This document shows positions 23,573 to 33,940 of a stretch of 64,000 bases of DNA, one piece after another. The notes beneath the pieces were generated by a model. The model ran no database searches. It saw nothing but the letters and a program-made list of their open reading frames with translations, and was not told where the DNA came from. Source of the stretch: Vishniacozyma victoriae. Its lineage: Eukaryota; Basidiomycota; Tremellomycetes; Tremellales; Bulleribasidiaceae. Location: positions 1,054,001 through 1,118,000 of the forward strand of contig JADPYG010000088.1 of NCBI GenBank assembly GCA_017654735.1, given 5' to 3'. Position numbers and translations under genes: made by a program. Position 1 is the stretch's first letter. Each line of letters begins with the position of its first letter.

Positions 23573-24116
23573 TGCATCCCACTATTGCTTGTGTACCTTG
23601 TGCGCCTACCACTCGGTGCTCAGTGCTCTGTCTCTCATCGGTACTCACCTTGTACAGTCCTCTCCATGAAGGTAAACTCCCGACACGAACCAGTGAGCTG
23701 GCCGCTCCGGATCCATGCCGATAGTTCCTCCACCCATCGTGTCGATCTGACCCTCTCCCAGCATCATCGCGATAGAACAAATGGGCTCTTCCTTCAGCGT
23801 CCCTTTGGGATCAGCGATATCTCAGAGGAAGAGCCTCCTGCTTTCTCGGACCGACTCCACTGTCTGAGGGTCCGGCGAGCGGAGCTCAAAGACGCGATCC
23901 ACCCCCAACCCCCGCCCCCCCCTTCCCTACCAGCAACGATATGTCGATTCATACCTCTGATTACTACAATATATCGATGACCTGGCTACATACCTTCCGC
24001 CACATCGTGTATCATCATACGATGCCGTCCTTTGATTACTCATACTCGTCACCATCCTTTTACCTCTCAACCTTTGTGGCTGGCTTCCGAGGATGTTTGA
24101 TGTAGGTGAGCTGGTG
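23573..24116. other. Intergenic between two F-box-like genes
   Basis: No gene recognised. It contains a C-rich stretch near 23905-23930. A TATA box at the right end is listed separately. Confidence 0.5.
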
Positions 24117-24124
24117 CTATAAAA
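24117..24124 (+). promoter_or_regulatory. TATA box of F-box gene
   Basis: CTATAAAA lies only 9 bp upstream of a first in-frame ATG (24133) and 36 bp upstream of a second (24160). The spacing favours transcription starting after the first ATG and translation starting at 24160. Confidence 0.5.
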
Positions 24125-24159
24125 TCTCGTCGATGTCTCAATACATTACCTCTCATACC

Positions 24160-25482
24160 ATGTCTTCCGACTCCCAGCAACAAATGTCCCCGCAACAAAT
24201 CATCCCTTATTCCACTACGTCGGACGCCCCCTGGAATCAGCCGCCACTTGACTTCAAATCAACTATATTCGGGAAATTACCTGCCGAACTGCAGACTGAG
24301 CTCATCACTTGGTTTCCAAAGAAGGACCGTCTAAGCGTCCGTCTGACCTGCAAGTCGCTTCAGAAGCTCGCTGAGCCCTACATCCCTCACCTGATCACTC
24401 AAGCTGAAGCGGAGGACAATCTCCAGAAAACTTCACGTGCACCAGTATGTGTCATGCAGGCGAACTCCTAGCCAAACGAGCTGACAGTGATGTAGGCACC
24501 CGGAACTCCGAGCGATTGTGTACGCGGTCTGGTGATGACCTCATTAGGAGGCCTGTCCTATTCACGGAAGCGATGGGCTCAAGCATATCCCAACATGAGC
24601 TTTGTCATTTCTCAAGGCTCTATCGCCTTCAAGGTGTGCCCAAGAAGGCTGATAGTCTACACTCCATCCTTGCCTACGGAGCACAGTCCGCCATCAGCCT
24701 ACACCCAGCGGCAGCTCTGTTCCATTTCTGAAGCTCGCGATGAGCCTATAACTCCTGCTCCCCAACAACTTTCGGATATCTTTGGAAATTACCAGTTGGG
24801 CGCCTTGAGGGCACCGAGTGACGCCGAGCGAAGAGAACGAATCGAATGGGTCAAGAAGCTTACACCCAGATGCACCTACCTCTGCCTTTCCCAGATCACA
24901 CCGGACGATCCGGGAGATGATGACGATGATAATGGCTTCGGTCATGCTTGGACCGCTCAGGACATATTGTTGTCTCATAATCAGCGTCACGGCGAGCTGG
25001 TCGAGACCGCCTGCGTACGATTTCAGAATCCGAAGATAGACAATTTTGCGAGGGTCGTCAATACCGGGCACCTTGGACCCGTTGCGAAGAATCTCCACAT
25101 GGAATCGATCAACCGACCAGCCGTCTCATTGGCTAGCCAGTCCGCTCAACACAGGAGCTTGTTGGACGTCCTCGGGACTGTTCCTGGAAGAGGTTCAATG
25201 CAAATCAGCGTCGGCAATGAATCCCTTCCGGACGATTGGTTCAAAAGCGTCTGCGCTCGATCTGTCGAGTTCCGGGTCACCGGTTTCGAACCTGGCACCA
25301 CACTGATGATCGTGCTCCCCGAATCGATATCAGGAATATCAAGAGACACTCAGGTACGATCCACTCCCGACGTCGAGGTGAAAGGCCCTTCACAGTTGTC
25401 GGATTTCTGCCGAGCGATGAATGAACGAATACAGGAGATACAGACTCGCGTGTCGAGACAGCTATTGCAGACCTCCAATTGA
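24160..25482 (+). CDS. F-box protein, uncharacterised
   Basis: Two exons (24160-24444, 24496-25482; 1272 nt) encode 423 aa. Residues 30-75 form a recognisable F-box: FGKLPAELQTELITWFPKKD followed by LSVRLTCKSLQKLAEPYI, which would bind Skp1 in an SCF ubiquitin ligase. The C-terminal part lacks WD40 or canonical LRR repeats but contains regularly spaced hydrophobic strands (TYLCLSQI, SVEFRVTGFEPG, TLMIVLPE) as in fungal F-box proteins with degenerate leucine-rich repeats. An acidic run of Asp lies near residue 240. The substrate is unknown. The start was chosen by the TATA-box spacing; ATG 24133 would add nine residues. Confidence 0.65.
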
Positions 25483-25714
25483 GATCACCGCTCATGTTAT
25501 TTCTACTGTATATATATGCGCATGCACTTGCGAAAGTACTTTTCTTGGTGAGTAGCTCGTTCTGCTGGTCGCATGACCTTGCGACTGGCAACAATTGCAC
25601 TTCGCTTCGAATCTAGCGAATCACACGCGAGGTGTAAGCTTAAGAAATACATGAACTCGAACAACATCCGAAAAATTACCTGATTATATAGATTTACAAA
25701 AAGAATAGACCCGT

Positions 25715-28360
25715 CTAAACCTCACCCCTCTCCTCTGCCGCACTGATTAGAGCAGCAATCCCTAGTGGACTTCTCTCTGCCTTGTGGTCCCTCCACCAAC
25801 TATTACTTCTACCTCGATTCCCACTGATCGAGCTCAATGAGGGTAACGTCAGGCCCTTTTCTCGCTCGCCCAACTTGAGCCCTAAACCTGGTCCAATATC
25901 CGTATCTGGCGATCGTGGAGGGTACGCAGAGTTGATAGCCTGAGTTGACACGCTGGAATGGGATCGAGGTCGAACGGCAATGAACGAAGCCATGTCGGGG
26001 TATTTGAAGCTCGAAGTAGGGGTAGGTAGAGTCAAGGTAGTTGTGGATGATGCTGATTCGGGAATCGGCATCTGTAGTGGGGAGTTGTTCTTGAATGAAG
26101 AATGGAGTTCGAGCCCCAGTCCGTTTGATATTCTGACAGAAGGTGGACTAAATCGAGATGGCATAGAGGGCTTGGCGAGAGAACAAGAATTTGAGCGCCC
26201 TGTCATTGGTGCCGAGAAGGCTGAGGTATGCTCAAATTCTCGGATCCCAGATTTGACTGATTCAGCCTTCTCCGTGTCGAGTCGGAATGGAGACTGGACA
26301 CCCCACTGGTGCTTGGCTTCAGTCCACCACTTTGTCAAGCGACCGTGTAGACGCGAGGCATCGTCGGCGGGAAAATCGCCTGGCCCTGATTGGAGCGAGT
26401 GATACCATTCAGTGAGGATTGAGAGTGGGTAAAGAACTGAAATCAGCACTCGTGACGACATGAAGGGGACGGCACTTACTGAGATAAGACTCTCGTCCTC
26501 GTGTGCCGAGATGTTCGAGAAGAATCGAGATGTTTTCCATCGTCCTCAACATCGTAGCCGAAGAGGTAGCTTCCATGCCCGTCACCTGCGCTTTGGCAGC
26601 TTGGACGTAGAGCATACCACATTCGGCGATCATGTGCATGTAAGTATAGAGGAACCCAGATAAGGATATCTCTGGCACAGATGATGATAGTCGAGAGACT
26701 GCCATTTGCAAGCGGTTTTGATCAAAGTGCAGAATGGGTGGAAGCGATGTGGACCATGCCTACGAGTCAGAAAAGTACCAGGGGAGAGGAGGAGTACTTA
26801 CCCATAGGGTTGCTTCGTGGTTGGCAGTCGAGTGATTCTTGTTAGAGTGCCTGGAACCGGTAGCGCTAACGATATCGTGGAAGACCAGTAGCTAAGGGTC
26901 AGCTGACGACTCAACAGGTAGACTTACGACTCGGATGACGTGTCCGATTTCTCCAACAAGACCTTCTTCGCCTTCCCAGTTGCCGGTACCGACGGCGATG
27001 CCATCACGGCGGCCTCGATCTTCGCCGGTTCTGCTCTCTGCACCGTATCTTAGCCAATGAGCCTCGTCACCAGGTAAGGGGATGTTGTAAATCTCGTGGT
27101 CCTGAAGTCGTCTGGGACGGTTCCTGGCAGCGGTCGAAGTCAAGTCGTGAAGCAATACCATCCAGAAGGTTCGATGTCGAACCTCGGTGAGGGTGAGGTA
27201 CTCGGAGGGAGACATTGGAATTCGGCTATGTGGTGGATTGACTGTAGCCGAAGAAGATGGGTGGAGGATACCGACGGCCTGGTCGAAGAAGTAGTCGGCC
27301 AATGCGGGATGGTCTAGTGCCGAGTAGTGGATAGAGAGCAGGTAAAGAGCTTGAACGAATTCGGTTTCTTCGTATGTCCCCTTGTCAAAATCACGCTGAG
27401 CTCGACTCCATGCCGATCGCATGTGAAGGTATTGCTTAGCTGCCAAGTTGGCTCGTTCAGCAAAGGCTTCTCCTCGAAGGGAAGCCGGCTTTGAGGCTGG
27501 CATACTTGTCAACAACGCCGGCTGGGTACAGTGTCGAGCTGCCATGGCGTAGATCATGTCGAGTAGGACTGGAGAGACTTGTCGTGTGTACAAGCGGTTG
27601 AGGAAGGTTGGTCGGTGGAGCATCGAGCCGTAAGGTTGGACATGATGAAAGAAGACTGAGGTCAGCACAAGATCGACAAACATGACTTACGATCGATGAG
27701 CTCGACAGATAAGGCTGCATCACGCTCGACAATCTCAAGGGGTGTGTTGTATGATCGATCGAAGCTGGCCTTTCGTCCTTCGGCCCCGTTCTGCCAGTCT
27801 CCGTCGCTGCCGCGCTTGGGACGGACGATTCGCCCTTGCTCGTCACGTCGTTGTGGCGTTGTGGATGCTTCTCTTGTTCGAGGAGCGGGAATACGTTGAC
27901 CTTGAGCATTGAGGTACATGCACTCTTTGGAAGAGAATTCGCAGTTGGAGCAAGGATCGAAGCCGTCGCATCTTCGCTTGTTTTTCTGACATCAGCACTG
28001 GTTGGTAAGGACAGGACTTACATGACAAGCACTGCATGCCTTGGCTAGCCTCTTTCTTTTCCTTCCCTTGGTAGTGAGCTCGTCACTGTTGTCTTCGGCA
28101 GTAAAAATGACATTGCTTGCCATGCCACCGACATTATATGACGAGTGAGACGCACGAGCAAATTCGGGGCGGTGAGGGGGCGAAGGATTGAATGATTCGC
28201 TCCTTGGCATCTTTGGTTTGAGAGGAACACTGCGTTGCAGGTTCACGGTAGCCGAGTCGGGTGAGAGCTTGGGCTGTTGTTGTTGATTTGGTGTGAGAAG
28301 AAAGGGGGATTGGGATGTGGACGCGTTGTTCTTATCGAGGGATGGAGGATATCCGGACAT
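25715..28360 (-). CDS. Zn2Cys6 fungal-specific transcription factor
   Basis: Six exons (28360-28022, 27985-27691, 27655-26928, 26891-26802, 26759-26480, 26436-25715; 2454 nt) encode 817 aa. The binuclear zinc cluster has cysteines at residues 109, 112, 119, 125, 128 and 135 (CSACHKNKRRC, then CSNCEFSSKEC), preceded by a basic KGRKRKRLAK patch; the first intron splits the cluster. The middle matches the fungal-specific regulatory domain: FFHHVQPYGSMLHRPTF, then YFFDQAVGIL and VRHRTFWMVLLHDL. The C-terminal 200 residues are Ser/Pro-rich. The N-terminal 100 residues are Ser/Gln/Pro-rich. The regulated pathway cannot be told from the sequence; the neighbours are not an obvious target cluster. Confidence 0.9.
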
Positions 28361-30566
28361 TGCGTATGTATGGTGTAAAAGGGGCGATGTAGGGCGGGGA
28401 TGCTTCTTCCTAAACGGCTGTAACAGTGACGATCAGTGTATCAATTACACTCCTTTGAGAGATCCGGTGCCGATTGCCCACTCGGACACGCTTTGAAAGG
28501 GTACCGGTCGAGTGTGAAGGGTGATGGTTGGTCAGGCTGTGGAGCGTCCAGTGGAGTGAATGAAAGGTGGAAGAAGGATCCGGTCGTTCGGTATAAGTAT
28601 AGAAGGCGATGATGCTATGCGGTTTTGGTGAAGCCTGATAATGGTGTGAAGGGGGTGGCTTAATTGCGGCTGATAAAAATCGAAACCGAAGTGTGTGCTA
28701 TACTTTAATTACCTGATTGTCAATGCGTTCAAGGGGTAATCAATCTATGATAGGGGTAGGGGAGAGGGAGCCAAAGAATGGGGAGAATGAAGCGTACCTT
28801 TGCAAAGGAGGGTTGTTCGGATTTGAGATATCGGACAGTGCGTTGTCGACGGCAGTTATCCGTGACGGTCGGAGGTGGGATGCCAAAGGGACAGCCAAAA
28901 CCGCTTTGGACTTTACGTAGTGCAATGTCGTCCTTTAGATGTCAGCTCGGTATCTGACAGGCGCCGGGCGGAACAAGCAAAGGATTGCAGAAGTGGGGTG
29001 AATGGCGGACGTGAAGAGTGTACTTACCGCGTCTTTGTTTGAGTTTCGATATCCGCCGGGCTGAAGTTGACTGAAACACGGGTTGTCGATCTGTATAATA
29101 AACAGGAATGGACAATTATAAAATGTGGAGCGTAAGTGAACAAATGAGGATGCTTGCCCACTTGGTGTCTATGGATCGCTGGGTAGCATCTCACCGGCGG
29201 AATGCAACCACCGAACCGATGGCTTGAACCCTTTGATTTGGGAAATTGACCGCTACCGTACCGCCGGCTCTTTGAAGTTTGGAAAACAGCAAAGTTACCC
29301 GCAACCCACAATTGTCAAGCGGGGCAGAGGACAGGCAGGAGGGGCTAAGGGTTAAGCGAGGGGGGCAAGAGAGATGACGACGTCAAGTGCCTTGGGGTCG
29401 GACCTTGTCGGGTCAATTGCGGCACACTGTTTTTTTCGGGCTCTTACGCCGAGACTGCCTATGGACCCAGATTCCAAAATGTGCCAACGGAAGTACCATG
29501 CACACAGTCAGCAGCAAGTGGGCGTCTTGAGTTTTGTAAGCTTCAAACGACATGTAACGCACCCCTAATTGTAAGGACGGGAAAGGGCGGTAGGAGGTGG
29601 TAGGGTAGAAGCGGAGAAGCGGACTCGCGGGGCTCAGAAAGGTTTCATTCAGGGCTGTTTAGTCCGGTCCGATAACTGCCGCCTCGTCTTCTCGGCGAAG
29701 CTTGCGCATCGTAAGTTTCTAAGATGGCTTTGATATGTATATGCAGCTTTGTCACAAGAAGCAGTTTGTGAAGCTAGTCTGGCTCTGAATCGCAGCAGGA
29801 ATTGCTTCACGATCATCGGCGAGGTCGCGTTTCGAGCCATGTGCTCCACGGTCAAAAGGCGGAGCTTAACGCGCGGAAACGCCGGCGCCGGTCTGGACTT
29901 TGGTCATGCTGGCAAAAGGGCCGATCGACAACGAGGTACCATTACATCCGAATACCCAGCGGCAGAAACGGCTAATACTTACACTCCAACTCTATTTGAT
30001 ACAACTGCGTGGTGAAGCGTAGAGCGAAGTGCGGTTGTGGTCTCGAACGAAGCTTACTTGACCGTCTAGCGGCTTTCGAGTCTCCAGTTCCTGGTCTAGC
30101 GAAGTTACCGTTCTATTCCGTCACCGTTCAAACCCGATCGGACGGAATGACTCCGGCCCCCGGGCAAGGGCCAAGACCGCTGCATCATGTATCATTATGA
30201 CCCTTGTCCAGCTTTGTCGCCTCGATAAGGATGACAAGCGAAACGTTTTCTCGAGGCTTGGAAGCTGTCATACGTCAGGGTCATGCGGTGAGATACACGT
30301 CATTTGCTCCCAGCTTGTCGGAACATGGTCAAGCTAGAAGTTGTTGATGGTGATATTTACGGTATGGCCTGTCCACCGAGTTGAACTTAGGTCCTCCATG
30401 GCGATTTTGCATGTGATCGGAATGACTATATGGAGTTCAATACAGGTGTGGCCCGCGGGCGGTGCTGCTGGCACAGCAAATGATCTCATGGTCCTCTTGT
30501 CGCCTGATTTGTGCCCGACATTCACTAAAACAGGTGCTCAATCTCAGTGTTCAGAACGCCATACAG
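28361..30566. other. Long intergenic region upstream of the Zn2Cys6 factor
   Basis: About 2.2 kb without a convincing gene. The open frames here are short, lack splice logic and show no family resemblance. I see no tRNA or transposon. The region separates the transcription-factor gene from the divergent secreted-protein gene and contains several CGG/CCG triplets, among them an inverted CGG-N7-CCG at 30143-30155, the form bound by many Zn2Cys6 factors. Confidence 0.5.
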
Positions 30567-30603
30567 GTCACAAGGCGGTGGTCAGGAGGTCATAAAGCGG
30601 TGG
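30567..30603 (+). promoter_or_regulatory. 15-bp imperfect direct repeat in lectin-like gene promoter
   Basis: Two copies, GTCACAAGGCGGTGG (30567-30581) and GTCATAAAGCGGTGG (30589-30603), match at 13 of 15 positions and are 22 bp apart start to start, about two helical turns. They lie 53-89 bp upstream of the TATA box. Their role as an activator-binding site is inference. Confidence 0.4.
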
Positions 30604-30655
30604 GGAGAGGCGGCGAAGCGGACTCTACGAGCGACCGCCAGGGTCCTGTCGCAAG

Positions 30656-30665
30656 ATATATAAAA
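30656..30665 (+). promoter_or_regulatory. TATA box of secreted ricin-B-like gene
   Basis: ATATATAAAA about 95 bp upstream of the start codon at 30756. Confidence 0.6.
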
Positions 30666-30755
30666 CGATTAAAACCCGGATAGCATGAGCTCAACTCTTC
30701 GCGTACACGACTTCAAACACTTGGCCCAGAACAAATCCAACAATACACCCACGAA

Positions 30756-31351
30756 ATGCAATACCTTTTCGCCCTCCTTCCCTTACTGGCTTCCGCTGCC
30801 CTCTCCTCGCCCATCGTCAAGCGAGCAAACAACCAGCTCATCCAATCAACCACTAGCGGTCTATGCCTCTCCCCGACTTCCGGTGCTGCAGGTGTCGCCA
30901 GTGGTGCACTCGGAGACAACACCAATGTCGTCGTTCTAGACTGTAATGAGGCTGCAACTTGGGACATCAGTCCCGGTAGTGGCAGTATTATCCTTTCCGG
31001 CACCAACTATGCCTTGGACGCTGGAGAGAAACCTGGAGCCATAGGAGGAGTCAAGGTGAGTTGATATGCGTTTAGACATATATGCGTTTAGAAAGAGACT
31101 GACGTCAGCTTTACCAGTCGTACCCCGGTCTAGAGCAGCAGACTTGGTATTATACCGACGACCACCACATTGCCATCACTGGCGGAACCCAGTGTCTCAC
31201 CCAAAACCCCAGTGGACCGAACTACACCCAGTGCGGAGGCAAGGACCAGGGTAAGTTGACTATTAGCTTCACTGAACAAGGCTGATCTTCAGAATGGCGG
31301 ATCTTTGAGAAAGGATCCATGCCCCACTCTAGCTGTCAAGCTAGTGCCTAG
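30756..31351 (+). CDS. Secreted ricin-B-lectin-like (beta-trefoil) protein
   Basis: Three exons (30756-31055, 31109-31250, 31293-31351; 501 nt) encode 166 aa. The first 18 or so residues form a signal peptide (MQYLFALLPLLASAALSS), followed by a KR pair that Kex2 could cleave. The mature part, about 140 residues, has the spacing of one beta-trefoil domain: NQLIQSTTSGLCLSP, then VVVLDCNEAATWDI and TQCGGKDQEWRIFE. Trp and Cys positions resemble the QxW repeats of ricin-B lectins. Small secreted proteins of this kind occur widely in basidiomycetes; binding to a carbohydrate is inferred. One N-glycosylation site (NYT) is visible. Confidence 0.75.
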
Positions 31352-31406
31352 ACCGCTCTGAATGTGTACACCTATCTGTAGCCATAGGAAGACGATGTAA
31401 GACAAT

Positions 31407-31633
31407 TTATTGAGAGTCGAACACATCCGGCGAATCTTCTCCAGCTTTCCTCTTACGCTTCTCATCTTTACTTATTAGCCTTTGAGCGCACCTAGCCAAT
31501 CTATACCCGCCTTAAGACCATGGTTAACCGGTATAGGGGATTGGATTTGGGCCTCTCCCACTTTATCCCTACCCCGCTCGACAGCGCAGCGATCGAAGGT
31601 GGCTGCCACGGCCCGAGGTCTCGAGTCAAGCAT
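31407..31633 (-). CDS. Possible 54-residue protein, weak evidence
   Basis: Two exons (31633-31573 and 31510-31407, 165 nt) joined through a 62-nt GT-AG intron would encode a small basic protein starting MLDSRPRAVAATFDRC and ending in a charged tail KDEKRKRKAGEDSPDVFDSQ. It has two cysteines ten residues apart (RCAVERGGYRLARC), vaguely like short twin-Cys mitochondrial proteins, but a second Cys pair is missing. A competing 85-codon frame (31755-31501) overlaps it. The model depends on hand-chosen splice sites, so this may be no gene. Confidence 0.25.
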
Positions 31634-32028
31634 ACCCTACTTGTGTGCGAAAGAATGGGATACACTGGTAAATCCAGACTATACTGATAAGCAGACCAAC
31701 GTCTCAATGTAGTCATGGAATCCAAGTCAGGGAAGCATTCATCCTGCAACTCCATCACAAGTGCAGATGCGTCCTCTGACCTCCGGAAAATGGTCGATTT
31801 TTCTTCTGAAGGTTTCTGAGCCCAGTTCCTCGGGTGTCCAGTGAGAGTCTACACATCTGTGAATATAATCTGAAACATGTAGGTCAGTTGATTGAACTTA
31901 GAATTTGTTATACACACACCACACACTTCACGCCGCTCGGGCCTGCCCTGACGAGTGATTTCCCTTCCTTCTCTTCTCTTTCATCATTTTCTTCTATCCA
32001 GCTCCGTTTCATCTCCAGCATCAGCGAC

Positions 32029-33365
32029 ATGAACGAGCCTGCGGCAGCCGCTCGAGTATGGGGGACGCCCGAGCTTCGAAGTCTCATCGTCAACGAAATG
32101 GAAATCGATGAGGTCCGTAAATCACTCTGTCTTTCTAAAACCACCTTCCCCGACATGGTGAGAGTACTTTACCGTCAATTTCACTACAAGAACTATGCAG
32201 GGCTGTACAAGCTATCGGTGCCGGTGAGTAGGCACGATTTTGGGAAGTTGGGGAGCTAATTGATAGTACCTCCGTCGTAAACTGTATATCGAATCCATAC
32301 GATCACTCCAGATCGAAGGACAAGTGTCCGAAATCAAGAATATCACCCACCACAACGGCTTGTCGCAACTGCTCGATACATTTCCTCTCGCAATCGAGAT
32401 CATCGTCGGCGATGGAACCCACCGACTTGTGACACCGCCCCGACTCCTCGTCGACGCTTCGCATCCCCAACCGTCCGCCGAATTACATGTCAAAGTCCTC
32501 CTGAAGTGGGGCCCTGCCGATTTACCGCTCCTCATTCGAGTGTATTCCAAGCTTCGAGCTTTCGACTGTGTAGTGATCTACACAATAACCATCGGGAGCG
32601 ATTGTCAGATAGATTGGGACTTGTCTATGTGGGGTCGCATGGTCATTCCTGGCAAGACCACGCTTGCATCCTGGCCTCCCAAGGATGGCACCACACCAGC
32701 ACAATCGACTGTCATCATCCCATTTTGTGTGATCCATGATCGAGAAATTCACTCCATGACCATCAAACAATCAATTGACTTGGAAACGCTGTCGAAACAC
32801 CTCGAGCAGCGGCGACAGATGGGCTGGGGAGATATCAAGAGATGGAACGTTCGCGTGACGAGCTTCTCGGCTCTGCCCCAATTTATTTCCATGAATCGCC
32901 AAGTTACGGAACTCACGATAATGAGGAGTGGAGCACTCCCTATCAATATTGCCGGGTTCCTCACTCTCGACTGGTCGCCCCTAAGGCGGACTATCCAAAC
33001 CCCTCATCATGGTCTGAAGGTTCTGAAGATACGCCTCGATTTCAGTAGAGCATGCGTCGGCAACATCGGTGATCGAATCCGAACCATCATGGAATCTGGA
33101 AACCCTTCCCCTGTTTTTGGCTTGAAGACGCTCGTCCTTCTCATCGAGACCGGCACCGTCGCAAAGAAAGCCATAGCGTCCCCCCCCCTATTCGCAGATT
33201 GCCAAGCTTTTCGTTCGCATCTATGGTCATCACTTCGAGCTGAAGATTGAAATGGCTGAGGTCGGCGCGGTCGAAGGTCCATTCATCGAATGCCTAAGGT
33301 CTCAGTTAGTGAAGGAGGTCGAGATCCAACAACAGAAGGAAAGGAGAAAGTTGGAACTGGCGTAG
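32029..33365 (+). pseudogene. F-box/LRR-like hypothetical gene, frameshifted at a C9 tract
   Basis: Exon 1 (32029-32223) and exon 2 from 32267 give a long open frame starting MNEPAAAARVWGTPELRSLI. The start has the feel of a degenerate F-box (VRKSLCLSKTTFPDMVRVLY), followed by leucine-rich strands (RQVTELTIMRSG, then GLKVLKIRLDF). The frame stops at 33250, but a run of nine C at 33180-33188 precedes a +1 frame that stays open for another 58 codons: it continues with SQIAKLFVRIYGHHFELKIE and a charged helix to a stop at 33363-33365. Eight C would restore one protein of about 430 aa. Either the gene is broken, the tract was mis-sequenced, or the frame is shifted in translation. Function is unknown. 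Confidence 0.55.
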
Positions 33366-33940
33366 GTCTGCCAGTGTTCGCGTATATTGGAAGCCGCGGG
33401 GGACGTTGTGGTTCAATCCAAAACAGGTGCAGACGTCTGCAGACGTGCTCCATAGAGCAAGATAGGAGTTGTTTGTGTAGTAGATGAGACATTGTATAGT
33501 CCCCCCACTTAATTAGGTGCACAGGGATAATAGCTCACTTGTCTCGCTGTATACCTACCTATACCTGACCCCATTATACACTATATATCACTGTATCAAC
33601 TGTAGCATAGCTCATCGGCATAGAGCATAGGAGTGATACATATATACCACACAGCTTCGAGAAACGTGCTCGGACCAAGCACTGAAGTGTAAATTCAACC
33701 GAACACCGCCCAGACAAGCTCGGGCTTTGTGTCACTCACACCTTTCGGTCTCGCACACACACTACGCATCTTTGATCCCTTTCGACCTCGATGTCTTTGT
33801 GAATCGCCTTTATCACAGTATCACATTCGACCACGCCCACGAAGAGTCACGACTACCTCCAAGAAACGACTGCACGCGAGGATTCGGGTTGTCACCATAG
33901 CGGTGAAGACTAAAGGGACACCTTTTCACACGACTTCAAT
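33366..33940. other. Intergenic, nothing recognised
   Basis: The promoter region of the Zds1-like gene, with a pyrimidine-rich stretch near 33725-33800. No gene or RNA recognised. Confidence 0.5.

Noticed and set aside
28740..30525. Several 60-97 codon frames in the long intergenic region
   Set aside because: No family resemblance, no introns with matching phase, and low coding character.
31501..31755. 85-codon minus-strand frame next to the lectin gene
   Set aside because: I could not extend it with a proper intron; the only donor at its end leads to stops or out of frame. Kept only as competitor to the tiny two-exon model.
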